55,745 nt of DNA, taken from NCBI GenBank assembly GCA_024644345.1, contig JAHELE010000006.1:1-55745 (forward strand), given 5' to 3'. A program made the translations under genes and the position numbers. The stretch comes from Actinomycetes bacterium (lineage in GTDB: Bacteria; Actinomycetota; Actinomycetes; JAHEKZ01). Under the pieces are notes generated by a model, which saw only the letters and a list, made by a program, of their open reading frames with translations, made no database searches and was not told the DNA's origin. Positions 1 through 7,593 of this stretch are shown here, piece after piece; the first letter of the stretch is position 1, and the number at the start of each line of letters is the position of its first letter.

Positions 1-1
1 G

Positions 2-1321
2 CTGCCGAAGTACATCATGCCGGAGAAGGAGCAGGATCCGCGTCACGCTTATCAGATGGTAGTTGACGAGCTGATGCTCGATGGCAACTCGCGGCAGAAC
101 CTGGCGACCTTCTGTCAGACTTGGCTCGAGCCCGAAGTCCACGCGTTGATGGATCTGACGATCGACAAGAACATGGTCGACAAGGACGAGTATCCGCAGA
201 CCGCCGAGCTCGAGGAACGGTGTGTCCATATGCTCGCCGGACTCTGGAACTCGCCGGCCACGGACAACTCGATGGGCACGTCTACGACCGGCTCGAGTGA
301 AGCGGCGATGTTGGGTGGGATGGCTCTTCTTCGCAACTGGCGGGCGCGCCAGGAGGCCGCAGGTCGGCCCGTCGACCGACCAAACATCATCACCGGCCCT
401 GTCCAGATCTGCTGGCACAAGTTCACGCGCTACTGGGATGTCGAGCATCGCGAGATTCCGATGGAGGGTGACCGTCTCATCATGACGGCCGAACAGGTCC
501 TCGAGCGGGTCGATGAGAACACCATCGGCGTCGTTCCCACGCTCGGTGTCACCTTCACCGGCGGGTATGAACCTGTCGAGGAGGTCAGTCACGCACTCGA
601 CAAGCTTCAGAAGGAAACCGGCCTCGATATCCCCATTCACGTCGACGGGGCCAGCGGCGCCTTTCTCGCTCCATTCACCGCGCCGCACATCAACTGGGAC
701 TTCCGACTTCCCCGGGTGAAGTCGATCAACGCTTCGGGGCACAAGTTCGGCCTGGCGCCGCTTGGCGTCGGGTGGATCGTGTGGCGTAGCAAGGAAGATC
801 TTCCGGAAGAACTGATCTTCAACGTCAACTACCTTGGCGGCAACATGCCGACGTTCGCGCTCAACTTCTCGCGCCCGGGCGGGCAGATCGCGGTCCAGTA
901 CTACAACTTCTTGCGACTCGGACAAGAGGGCTACCGGAAGATCCACCAGCGGTGCTACGACATTGCCATGTACCTGGCCGAAGAGATTGAGAAGCTCGGC
1001 CCCTTCGAGATCCTCAGCAACGGTGATCCACATACCGGAATTCCGGCTATCTCGTGGAAGTTGAAGGAAGACGTCGACCACGGATTCACGCTCTTCGACC
1101 TGGCAGATCGGCTGCGCACCCAGGGCTGGCTTGTTCCCGCTTACACGATGCCGGCCAATCGTGAAGACATGGCAGTGCAGCGCATCCTTGTCAGGCACGG
1201 ATTCAGCCGAGACCTCGCTGGGCTCCTGATGGACGACTACCGAGAGGCGCTCAAGCACTTCGAGGCACATCCGATAACGACGCCGCTGACCGAGGAGGAG
1301 GCTGGCGGCTTCAACCACTAG
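2..1321 (+). CDS. gad: glutamate decarboxylase, 5'-truncated by window edge
   Basis: This is a PLP-dependent glutamate alpha-decarboxylase, which converts glutamate to GABA and CO2 and consumes a cytoplasmic proton. Family blocks seen are [16 protein letters not shown], [16 protein letters not shown], the Asp block [13 protein letters not shown] and the PLP-lysine block [13 protein letters not shown]-like (lysine codon 743-745). The first ATG in the window (17) is not the likely true start. The reading frame is open to the edge with residues LPKYI before it, which match the 'R.PKY.MP' segment that precedes this point in family members, so roughly 20-35 residues lie upstream. The remaining length (about 440 aa) fits the ~460 aa family. 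No glutamate/GABA antiporter is visible. Confidence 0.95.
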   Translation: MPKYIMPEKEQDPRHAYQMVVDELMLDGNSRQNLATFCQTWLEPEVHALMDLTIDKNMVDKDEYPQTAELEERCVHMLAGLWNSPATDNSMGTSTTGSSEAAMLGGMALLRNWRARQEAAGRPVDRPNIITGPVQICWHKFTRYWDVEHREIPMEGDRLIMTAEQVLERVDENTIGVVPTLGVTFTGGYEPVEEVSHALDKLQKETGLDIPIHVDGASGAFLAPFTAPHINWDFRLPRVKSINASGHKFGLAPLGVGWIVWRSKEDLPEELIFNVNYLGGNMPTFALNFSRPGGQIAVQYYNFLRLGQEGYRKIHQRCYDIAMYLAEEIEKLGPFEILSNGDPHTGIPAISWKLKEDVDHGFTLFDLADRLRTQGWLVPAYTMPANREDMAVQRILVRHGFSRDLAGLLMDDYREALKHFEAHPITTPLTEEEAGGFNH

Positions 1322-1389
1322 GACCGACACTGTGCCTGCAGGTCCCGAGAACGCTGGGTTCGCTACCTGTGCGCACTGGCAATCGCTGC

Positions 1390-1395
1390 CATACT
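1390..1395 (+). promoter_or_regulatory. -10 box CATACT of a leaderless gene
   Basis: CATACT lies exactly six bases before the ATG at 1402 and no Shine-Dalgarno sequence is present. The spacing places the transcription start at or next to the ATG. It recurs at several other genes in this window. Confidence 0.45.
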
Positions 1396-1401
1396 CCGCG
1401 C

Positions 1402-1761
1402 ATGAAGCGACTGACGTTGGTGGTAGGTGTCTTCCTCGCTTTGGTGCTTGGTGGTTGCGGATCGAGCGGAGAGCAGCAGGTGGAGCAGATGACCGAGACG
1501 TTGGTGCGCGCGGCCTCGTCAACCCAGGGGCAGGCGGAGCTGGCCAACGTCGGCGTAGAGGTTTCCGGTCCTTTGTCGTGCCAGACGACTCCCACAGGGG
1601 ATCAGTTCGACGTTTCGTGCACTGGCACCGCACTCGATGGGCGGGCGGTGACCGTGAGTGGCACTGCGACGTCCTTGCCCGGGGGCAGCTCGGTTCAGGG
1701 CGATTTTGTGGGAACGGCTGCGGGGGTCCAGGTCTTCGCTCTTGACTGTCTTGGGTGCTGA
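1402..1761 (+). CDS. small secreted lipoprotein, unknown function
   Basis: A 119-residue protein that I do not recognise. The N-terminus is a lipoprotein signal: Lys-Arg at residues 2-3, a hydrophobic stretch, and the lipobox LVLGGC with the lipidated Cys at residue 19. The mature part is Gly/Ser/Thr-rich with two Cys (CQTTPTGDQFDVSC) spaced as in small actinobacterial lipoproteins of the DUF4333 type, but that match is weak. A longer reading from 1369 exists. The ATG at 1402 is preferred because it starts directly with the signal peptide and has a -10 box six bases upstream. Confidence 0.7.
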   Translation: MKRLTLVVGVFLALVLGGCGSSGEQQVEQMTETLVRAASSTQGQAELANVGVEVSGPLSCQTTPTGDQFDVSCTGTALDGRAVTVSGTATSLPGGSSVQGDFVGTAAGVQVFALDCLGC

Positions 1762-1823
1762 CCAGCAGATGAGACGACTCAGGACCAGTGGGTTCGGCAA
1801 GCCAGACGGTGAGGAGCGTGGCG

Positions 1824-3950
1824 ATGAGTGGGTTCTCTGAGCGGCGGCGCCGTGAGCGCACGCTCGCCGCAGCACTCGCCGGTCGTTCCCCCGACGACCG
1901 GCGCGGATACATCCGCGCCCTCGTTCTCAACTACATAACCACCTGGATCGTTCTGGCCATCACGATCGCCCTGACCCCTGGAATCTACGCGGAGTACGTC
2001 GGTGTCGTTCCGCTAGCGGCTCTGCTCTTCTCCCTGCTGGCGCCATTGGTGCAAGGGTTGCTCGCCCGCTTCGCGCTTCTCTTCGGATGGGTCGGCGCGG
2101 TGCTGCTGGCCATATTCGCCAATGCAATCGTGATCGACATCATCCTTCAGCTCACTCCAGGGATGGTGGTTGGCAACTTCTGGGAGACCTTTCTCGCCTC
2201 CTGGATCTATGCGCTCATCGCGTCGATCGCCACCTGGCTCTTCTCCGTGAACTCTCGTGACTACCTGCTCGTCCATGCCGCTCGGATGAGTATGCGCACG
2301 ATGCCGGCGGAGACGTTCGATGAGCCTGGCGTGCTCTTCCTTCAGCTGGACGGCGTCCCTGCTCCTGTTCTGCAGTGGCATGTGAAGGCCGGGAACGTTC
2401 CCACGATTAGCCGATGGCTTCGAGATGGCAGCCATCGCATGGACGCCTGGGTGGCGGCACTTCCGTCAACCACCCCGGTGAGCCAAGCGGGGATTCTGCA
2501 CGGGAACAACGACGACATCCCTGCCTTCCGGTGGTACGAGAAGGAATCTGGCCAGCTCGTGGTGGCCAACCACCCACCGGATGCTGCACTGATCGAGAGC
2601 CGGGTAAGCAACGGGAAGGGTCTTCTCGCGGATGACGGCGTCAGCATTAGCAACCTCTTCTCAGGTGACGCCGGTATTTCGTTGATGACGATGAGTGGGA
2701 TGAAGCAGCCGAAGGAGGGGCTCGGGCCTTCGAAGTCGTATGCGGCGTTCTTCACACATCCAGCTGGCTTTGTGCGTGCGGTCGTCCTCAGCATCGCGGA
2801 GATGGTCAAAGAGCTGTACCAGGCGCGACAGCAACGAAAGCGGGGAATCGAGCCGCGAATCGACCGACACGGAAGCTATGTCCTGCTTCGAGCCGCCACC
2901 AATGTTCTGCTGCGCGATCTCAATACTGCGCTTGTCGTCGAGGCGATGATGAGAGGCTCCAAGGCGATCTACGTCGACTACGTCGACTACGACGAGATTG
3001 CACACCATGCAGGTGTCGTGCGACGGGAGTCCACCGACGCCCTCTTCGGCCTTGACCGGGTGGTCGCGTCGTTGGAACGGGTCGCCAAATCAGGTGTCAC
3101 GCCGCGTCCCTACGAGATCGTTCTGGTGTCTGACCACGGACAGAGCCAGGGTGCAACGTTCCTCCAGCGGTACGGACAGAGCCTGCAGCAGTTTGTCGAA
3201 GAGCTGATGGGTGAGTCCCACACAACATCGGCCGTGTCCGACATCGAGGGCTGGGGCCCGGTCAACGTGCTGATCGGACAGCTGTCCGCACAAGGGTCCG
3301 TCACGGGAAAGGTGGCGCAGGCGGCTACCCGGAACCGGAACTCACAGAGTGCGCTCGGCCCGATGGCCGCCGACAAGGAGGCGGCTGAGGTCGAGGCTGG
3401 TGATGAGCGGCCGGCGTTGGCCGTTGTCGGCTCGGGCAACCTGGGCGGCATCTGGTTCCCACGCCTCGAGGGCCGCCAGACAGTCCGACAGATCGAGGGG
3501 GTCTACCCCGGCCTGTTGGCCAGCCTGGTGGCGCACCCCGGAATTTCGTTCGCCGCCGTGATGACCGAGACCGGACCGGTGGTGGTCGGATTGGCAGGAA
3601 CAGTCGACCTGCGCACGGGAGTCGTCACCGGTGAAGACCCCCTTGCCGCCTTCGAGGAACACGCCCGAGCCGACCTGCTTCGGATCACCGAGTTCTCCAA
3701 CGCCCCCGACATCTATCTCAACTCGCTGTTCGACGAGGGCCGAGATGAGGTCGCGGCTTTCGAGGAGCTCGTCGGCTGTCACGGTGGGTTGGGCGGGTGG
3801 CAGACCCAGCCGATGATCGTGCACCCCAGCGACTGGTTGATCGACCCGGAGCTTACCGACCGGGCCGGCCGGATCTACGGCGCTCCGAACGTGTACCGCC
3901 AGTTCGTCAGCTGGCTGGAGGCCTTGGGTCACCGGCAGAACCTTCGCTAG
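1824..3950 (+). CDS. membrane protein with alkaline phosphatase-superfamily (type I phosphodiesterase) domain
   Basis: A 708-residue protein. The start at 1824 is chosen for the GAGGAG ribosome site eight bases upstream; an ATG at 1788 lacks one. The N-terminal ~150 residues contain four hydrophobic segments like the 'phage holin family' membrane module. The rest is a predicted extracytoplasmic AlkP-superfamily domain: the first metal-site Asp in LFLQLDGVP, the presumed Thr nucleophile in PSTTPVSQAG, then VDYDEIAHHAG and VSDHGQ metal-ligand motifs, and a late HGGLGGWQ. The family hydrolyses phosphomonoesters or phosphodiesters; the substrate here is unknown. A Glu/Ala-rich insertion sits near residues 510-530. 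The gene follows the small lipoprotein by 62 bases, so the two may be cotranscribed. Confidence 0.85.
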   Translation: MSGFSERRRRERTLAAALAGRSPDDRRGYIRALVLNYITTWIVLAITIALTPGIYAEYVGVVPLAALLFSLLAPLVQGLLARFALLFGWVGAVLLAIFANAIVIDIILQLTPGMVVGNFWETFLASWIYALIASIATWLFSVNSRDYLLVHAARMSMRTMPAETFDEPGVLFLQLDGVPAPVLQWHVKAGNVPTISRWLRDGSHRMDAWVAALPSTTPVSQAGILHGNNDDIPAFRWYEKESGQLVVANHPPDAALIESRVSNGKGLLADDGVSISNLFSGDAGISLMTMSGMKQPKEGLGPSKSYAAFFTHPAGFVRAVVLSIAEMVKELYQARQQRKRGIEPRIDRHGSYVLLRAATNVLLRDLNTALVVEAMMRGSKAIYVDYVDYDEIAHHAGVVRRESTDALFGLDRVVASLERVAKSGVTPRPYEIVLVSDHGQSQGATFLQRYGQSLQQFVEELMGESHTTSAVSDIEGWGPVNVLIGQLSAQGSVTGKVAQAATRNRNSQSALGPMAADKEAAEVEAGDERPALAVVGSGNLGGIWFPRLEGRQTVRQIEGVYPGLLASLVAHPGISFAAVMTETGPVVVGLAGTVDLRTGVVTGEDPLAAFEEHARADLLRITEFSNAPDIYLNSLFDEGRDEVAAFEELVGCHGGLGGWQTQPMIVHPSDWLIDPELTDRAGRIYGAPNVYRQFVSWLEALGHRQNLR

Positions 3951-4048
3951 TCGGTTGGCGCCCACGGGAGGATGCACACGCCCAGGATCCCTGTGCCACC
4001 ATGGGCACGGACAGCCACCAGCCGGGTGGCCTAGAAAGGGGTTACCCA

Positions 4049-4423
4049 GTGTCGTTCGGAGAGTTCCTCCTGTACGCGATCGCCGTCTTCTTCTTCGTAT
4101 CCTTTTTGATGGTGCTCTTCTACATCTTCGCGGACATCTTCCGCGATCAGAGCCTGAGCGGATGGGCGAAGGCTGCCTGGATCCTGGCGCTGATCTTCTT
4201 CACGTGGATCACCGCACTGGTGTACTTGATCGCCCGTGGCAAGGGCATGACCGAGCGGAACGTCAAGGCCGCTGAGGAAATGCAGGATGCCCAGAACACC
4301 TACATCCGTGAGGTCGCAGGTACGACGCCGGCCGACCAGATTCACAAGGCCAAGGACCTCCTCGACTCGGGGGCGATCTCGCAGGCAGAGTTCGACTCGA
4401 TCAAGGCCAAGGCACTCGCCTAG
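4049..4423 (+). CDS. PLDc_N/SHOCT-domain small membrane protein
   Basis: A 124-residue protein starting at GTG 4049, behind AGAAAGGGG at good spacing; the frame is open far upstream but carries no better start. Two membrane helices (about residues 6-28 and 40-62) resemble the phospholipase D nuclease N-terminal (cardiolipin synthase N-terminal) module. The last 30 residues form a SHOCT domain (DLLDSGAISQAEFDSIKAKAL), a short motif thought to mediate oligomerisation. No catalytic domain is attached. It ends just before a strong hairpin, so it is probably a single-gene unit. Confidence 0.8.
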   Translation: MSFGEFLLYAIAVFFFVSFLMVLFYIFADIFRDQSLSGWAKAAWILALIFFTWITALVYLIARGKGMTERNVKAAEEMQDAQNTYIREVAGTTPADQIHKAKDLLDSGAISQAEFDSIKAKALA

Positions 4424-4442
4424 CCACCCTCGGCTCCAACGT

Positions 4443-4472
4443 GAAGCACCGCCCCGACTGGGGCGGTGCTTC
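4443..4472. terminator. perfect 13-bp hairpin between convergent genes
   Basis: GAAGCACCGCCCC pairs perfectly with GGGGCGGTGCTTC around a four-base GACT loop. It lies 20 bases after the SHOCT gene and 12 bases after the minus-strand Cys-rich gene, so it could end both transcripts. No T tract follows. Confidence 0.8.
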
Positions 4473-4484
4473 AACCGTCTCGGA

Positions 4485-4601
4485 CTAGCGGCAGCCGCAG
4501 CGGTCTGCGGGTGCGACAGAGTTCATCACCTGGTCGGCGTGCATGCCGCAGCCGCTCCAGGTGACCTTGCCGCATCCGCGGCATCGGGCAGGGCTACACA
4601 T
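4485..4601 (-). CDS. 38-residue Cys-rich zinc-ribbon-like protein
   Basis: This short frame starts at ATG 4601, five bases after a GGAGG ribosome site (4607-4611). The product begins MCSPARCRGCGKVTWSGCG and ends CGCR, with seven Cys including CxxC and GC-G turns. It matches the small actinobacterial proteins with a C..CGK.TW.GCG.H...VM signature that are usually annotated as hypothetical. Zinc or other metal binding is inferred from the Cys spacing only. The ATG lies 37 bases from a CsoR-like palindrome, which makes metal control plausible but unproven. Its 3' end faces the perfect hairpin at 4443-4472. Confidence 0.85.
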   Translation of the reverse strand: MCSPARCRGCGKVTWSGCGMHADQVMNSVAPADRCGCR

Positions 4602-4638
4602 CAAGTCCTCCATCGGTGGTGCGGGGTATCGCAGGAGC

Positions 4639-4654
4639 ATACCCTAGGGGGTAT
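4639..4654. promoter_or_regulatory. CsoR-like operator palindrome
   Basis: ATACCCTAGGGGGTAT has inverted ATACCC/GGGTAT half-sites around a TAGG-type centre, the general shape of CsoR-family (copper or persulfide repressor) operators in actinobacteria. It lies upstream of the minus-strand Cys-rich gene (start 4601) and of the plus-strand gene at 4775. No csoR gene is in the window. Confidence 0.5.
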
Positions 4655-4734
4655 CGGTTCCGCCACGTGAGTTCGACCCTTGGCGTATGGTGCCGTTCCG
4701 GGCAGTCTGGGCACCTCCAACGGCCTCAAGCCGC

Positions 4735-4740
4735 TAGGGT
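4735..4740 (+). promoter_or_regulatory. -10 box TAGGGT of the 4775 gene
   Basis: TAGGGT, the same hexamer that precedes three other starts here, lies 34 bases upstream of ATG 4775. It would give a leader of roughly 28 bases carrying the GGGAG ribosome site. Confidence 0.4.
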
Positions 4741-4774
4741 CAACGAACAGCGACGAGTGCACTGGGAGCAGCCA

Positions 4775-5212
4775 ATGGATGACATCACCCTGGACGAGAT
4801 GGGGCCGGTCGACTACATCGTCGTCGAGTTCCCCGGCAACAAGATGACCGGTGAGGGGCTACCCATCCTGGTCGACCTCGTTGAACGAGGCATCATTCGG
4901 CTGATCGATCTCGTGTTCTTCACGAAGGCGGATGACGGTTCGGTCGCCATGGTCGAAATCGCCGATCTCGACGGCGACGGCAGCCTCGATCTCGCGATCT
5001 TCGAGGGGGCGTCGGCGGGTGTCCTCGGCGAGGATGACATCAACGAAGCAGCTGCCGCAGTCGAAGGCGGCAGCTCGGCCGCCCTGCTGGTGTACGAGAA
5101 CAGGTGGGCGGCTCCGTTTGCTGCCGCTGTCCGTCGAGGCGGCGGGCAGCTCGTCGCGTTCGGCCGCATTCCCATCCCTGCGCTCGTCGCAGCCCTCGAA
5201 GCCGACGGATAG
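4775..5212 (+). CDS. DUF6325-like acidic protein
   Basis: A 145-residue protein starting at ATG 4775 behind GGGAG. It resembles the DUF6325 family: an N-terminal GPVDYIVVEFPG segment, alternating beta and acidic parts (IADLDGDGSLDLA) and a C-terminal AAAVRRGGGQLVAFGRIP. These cytoplasmic proteins have no established function. No signal peptide or membrane segment is seen. The next gene, a SHOCT protein, starts 25 bases downstream, and this pair is commonly adjacent in actinobacteria, so they probably act together. Confidence 0.8.
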   Translation: MDDITLDEMGPVDYIVVEFPGNKMTGEGLPILVDLVERGIIRLIDLVFFTKADDGSVAMVEIADLDGDGSLDLAIFEGASAGVLGEDDINEAAAAVEGGSSAALLVYENRWAAPFAAAVRRGGGQLVAFGRIPIPALVAALEADG

Positions 5213-5237
5213 CCCCTACTTCTCAAAGGACACCTCA

Positions 5238-5513
5238 ATGCCAGGTCTCATCCGCGGGGTAGCCCGCACCGCCGTCGTGGCCGGAACAGCCACCCACGTA
5301 TCCAACAACGTGTCTCGTCGTCAGGCCGGCCGCTGGGCAGAACAGCAGCCGCAGCAGCAGGCTCAGCCGCAGTACGCCGCTCCGCCGCCTCCGCCCGCCG
5401 AAGGCGGCATGGAGGACAAGATCAAGGCGCTCAAGGAGCTCGGCGAGCTGAAGGAGCAGGGAATCCTCAGCGACGCGGAGTTCGAGGCGCAGAAGGCCAA
5501 GCTGCTCGCCTGA
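5238..5513 (+). CDS. SHOCT-domain small protein
   Basis: A 91-residue protein with start ATG 5238 behind AAAGGA. The N-terminal ~25 residues are small and hydrophobic/basic (GVARTAVVAGTATHVSNNVS). A Gln/Pro-rich linker follows (about 35-55, QQPQQQAQPQ then a proline run), and residues 60-91 are a SHOCT domain (ALKELGELKEQGILSDAEF). It is cotranscribed with the DUF6325-like gene. The linker and SHOCT tail suggest an adaptor or oligomerising protein; no enzymatic role is visible. Confidence 0.85.
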   Translation: MPGLIRGVARTAVVAGTATHVSNNVSRRQAGRWAEQQPQQQAQPQYAAPPPPPAEGGMEDKIKALKELGELKEQGILSDAEFEAQKAKLLA

Positions 5514-5552
5514 CCACATGGCAGGTGTGGGTCGGTGCGTCGGTATGCCCCC

Positions 5553-6686
5553 CTACGACAGCAGTGCGATGCCGGTGTCGGCGTCAAAGAGGTACATGCG
5601 CTGGGGATCGACGGTCAGGATCAGTGGCTGCCCTGACGTCACGACGTCATCGGCCTGAAGCCGAGCGACGAAGACCGACCCCTGCTCAACGATAGATGGG
5701 GCGTCGTCGGTGACACGGTGCGTCGCCAGGCCAAGCGGGGGCGCGTCCACTCCGAAGAAGGCATGTGACTCAGTCCCCAGGTTCTCTACCGCCGCGACGT
5801 CAACCACGAATGTAGGCCCATCGCCAGAGGTGCCGAAGGCCTCCGGTCGCAGTCCGACGACTACGGTTCCTCGCCCGGCGATCGCCGACTGCTGAGCGTC
5901 GGACAACGGCAGGGTGAACTGCCCAAACGTCAGGTGACCATCGGCGACGGTGGCCTGTGCCACGTTCATCGATGGCGATCCCATGAAGGTGGCGACAAAG
6001 ACGTTGGCCGGCGCACGGTAGAGCTCTTGTGGGTGGGCAACCTGCTGCACACGTCCGTCCTCGATGACCGCCACCCGCTGGCCGAGCGTCATCGCCTCGA
6101 CCTGGTCATGCGTGACATAGACGGTGGTGACACCCAGCCGCTTGTGGAGGTTGGTGAGCTCGGCCCGCATCGACACCCGGAGCTTGGCATCGAGGTTGGA
6201 GAGAGGTTCGTCCATCAGATAGACGGTCGGTTGCCGCACGATGGCTCGACCCATGGCTACTCGTTGGCGCTGGCCACCGGACAGTTGGCCGGGTTTGCGT
6301 TCGAGGTATTCGGTGAGACCGAGCATGGCCGCCACATCGTCTACACGTTTGCGCAGCTCGGCCTTCGGAGTGCGGCTCACCTTCAGGGAGAATCCGAGGT
6401 TGTCGCGCACCGACATGTGCGGGTACAGCGCATAGTTCTGGAAGACCATCGCAACGTCACGGTCGCGCGGCGCTGCGGCCGTCACGTCGCGATCCCCGAT
6501 CACGATGCTGCCCGAGGTCGTCTCCTCCAGGCCGGCGATCATTCGCAGCAGGGTCGACTTGCCGCAGCCAGAAGGGCCAACGAGCACCATGAACTCACCG
6601 GAACGGACCGTCAGATCGATGTTGCGAACTGCGGTCGTGCCGTCGGGGTAGACCTTGGTGACGTCTTCGAGAACGATCGGAGCCAT
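5553..6686 (-). CDS. sugar ABC transporter ATP-binding protein (MalK/UgpC/MsmK type)
   Basis: A 377-residue importer ATPase. Start ATG 6686 follows GAGGTGG. Motifs in order are Walker A GPSGCGKST (37-45), Q-loop VFQNYALYPH (81-90), signature LSGGQRQRV (135-143), Walker B VYLMDEPLSNLD (155-166) and switch VYVTHDQ. A C-terminal TOBE/regulatory domain (~240-377) is typical of CUT1 ATPases that may serve several transporters. It is divergent from the DeoR-type regulator and the operon carrying the binding protein and permeases, which has no other ATPase, so it most likely energises that transporter. Confidence 0.93.
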   Translation of the reverse strand: MAPIVLEDVTKVYPDGTTAVRNIDLTVRSGEFMVLVGPSGCGKSTLLRMIAGLEETTSGSIVIGDRDVTAAAPRDRDVAMVFQNYALYPHMSVRDNLGFSLKVSRTPKAELRKRVDDVAAMLGLTEYLERKPGQLSGGQRQRVAMGRAIVRQPTVYLMDEPLSNLDAKLRVSMRAELTNLHKRLGVTTVYVTHDQVEAMTLGQRVAVIEDGRVQQVAHPQELYRAPANVFVATFMGSPSMNVAQATVADGHLTFGQFTLPLSDAQQSAIAGRGTVVVGLRPEAFGTSGDGPTFVVDVAAVENLGTESHAFFGVDAPPLGLATHRVTDDAPSIVEQGSVFVARLQADDVVTSGQPLILTVDPQRMYLFDADTGIALLS

Positions 6687-6775
6687 GACCACCTCAAACA
6701 GGTTCATGAGCGTTTCGCTCACTCAGGGCGGGATTCTTGCGCATCCAGGTGGTCTGTGGCCAGTCTTTGATGAAG

Positions 6776-6796
6776 GTTCTTGACAGAAACAAGCAC
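6776..6796. promoter_or_regulatory. candidate DeoR-family operator
   Basis: GTTCTTG-N7-CAAGCAC is an inverted repeat matching at six of seven positions. It covers the -35-like TTGACA (6780-6785) of the regulator gene. A repressor bound here would block its own promoter and possibly the divergent ABC ATPase promoter. Confidence 0.5.
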
Positions 6797-6809
6797 AACC
6801 GAGCACTAT
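6780..6809 (+). promoter_or_regulatory. promoter of the sugar regulon
   Basis: TTGACA (6780-6785) and CACTAT (6804-6809) are 18 bases apart. The -10 box ends seven bases before ATG 6817 and no ribosome site is present, so the first gene is probably translated from a leaderless mRNA. Confidence 0.5.
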
Positions 6810-6816
6810 CTCCGCC

Positions 6817-7593
6817 ATGAGTCGGTCCACGCTCCGCGTGAACAGGTTGACGCAGATCCAGCGTCTGCTGGAAACCGACGACGTGGTCACGATCGGCCAG
6901 CTCGTCGATCATCTGGGCGTCAGTGAGGCAACGGTTCGACGCGATCTCGACGCCCTGCAGCGCTCGGGTGTCATCACACGCACCCATGGTGGGGCGATTT
7001 CCGCGCCACTCCACGAGTTGCCCTACCCGGTGCGGGGGTCGCAGTGCATCCAGGAGAAGCGAGCCATTGCCCGGGCGGCCGCCTCTCTTGTCGAAGCGGG
7101 TGCCACCCTCTTTCTGGGCGGTGGGTCGACCACGCTCCACCTGGCCGGTCAGCTGGTGGACGCCGAAGTGACCGTCGTGACGAACTCATTGCCGGTCGCG
7201 ACCGAGCTGTCCAGGGGGCGGCGAGGGCAAGTCATTGTGATCGGCGGAACACTTCGAACGCCAGAGCAGTCGATGGTCGGCCCACGAGCTGTCGAGGCGA
7301 TTCGGTCCTACCGTGCCGGGATCGCCTTCCTTGGGGCGCCGGCTCTGGACAGCAATCATGGTTTCACCGCAGACGGTGACGTGGAGGCCGCGACAGACCT
7401 GGCGTTCATCGACAACGCCCAGCGCTGTGTGATCCTCGCGGACCACACCAAGATCGGGCGGGTCTCGACGACGCATGTGGTCCCGATGACCGCTATCGAC
7501 ATGGTTGTCACCGACACTGGCGCTCCCACCGAGGTGATCGAGGATCTGCAGGCAGCGGGTACCAGGCTCCTCGTCGCGGAGGTATCGCCGTGA
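6817..7593 (+). CDS. DeoR/GlpR-family transcriptional regulator
   Basis: A 258-residue repressor-type protein. Residues ~10-65 are the DeoR winged helix: LTQIQRLLETDDVVTIGQLVDHL, then the recognition segment VSEATVRRDLDALQRSG and THGGA. The rest is a DeoRC sensor domain of the ISOCOT fold (LGGGSTTLHLA, VTNSLPVA, GGTLRTPEQSMVGP, ADHTKIG), which usually binds a phosphorylated sugar intermediate. It is the first gene of the sugar operon, overlaps the SIS gene by four bases, and probably controls this operon and the divergent ATPase in response to a tagatose/galactosamine-type phosphate (inferred). Confidence 0.92.
   Translation: MSRSTLRVNRLTQIQRLLETDDVVTIGQLVDHLGVSEATVRRDLDALQRSGVITRTHGGAISAPLHELPYPVRGSQCIQEKRAIARAAASLVEAGATLFLGGGSTTLHLAGQLVDAEVTVVTNSLPVATELSRGRRGQVIVIGGTLRTPEQSMVGPRAVEAIRSYRAGIAFLGAPALDSNHGFTADGDVEAATDLAFIDNAQRCVILADHTKIGRVSTTHVVPMTAIDMVVTDTGAPTEVIEDLQAAGTRLLVAEVSP

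Noticed and set aside
3342-3977. 211-residue open frame antisense to the phosphodiesterase
   Set aside because: The plus-strand gene continues with conserved HGGLGGW-type sequence through this stretch; the antisense product is shadow-like.
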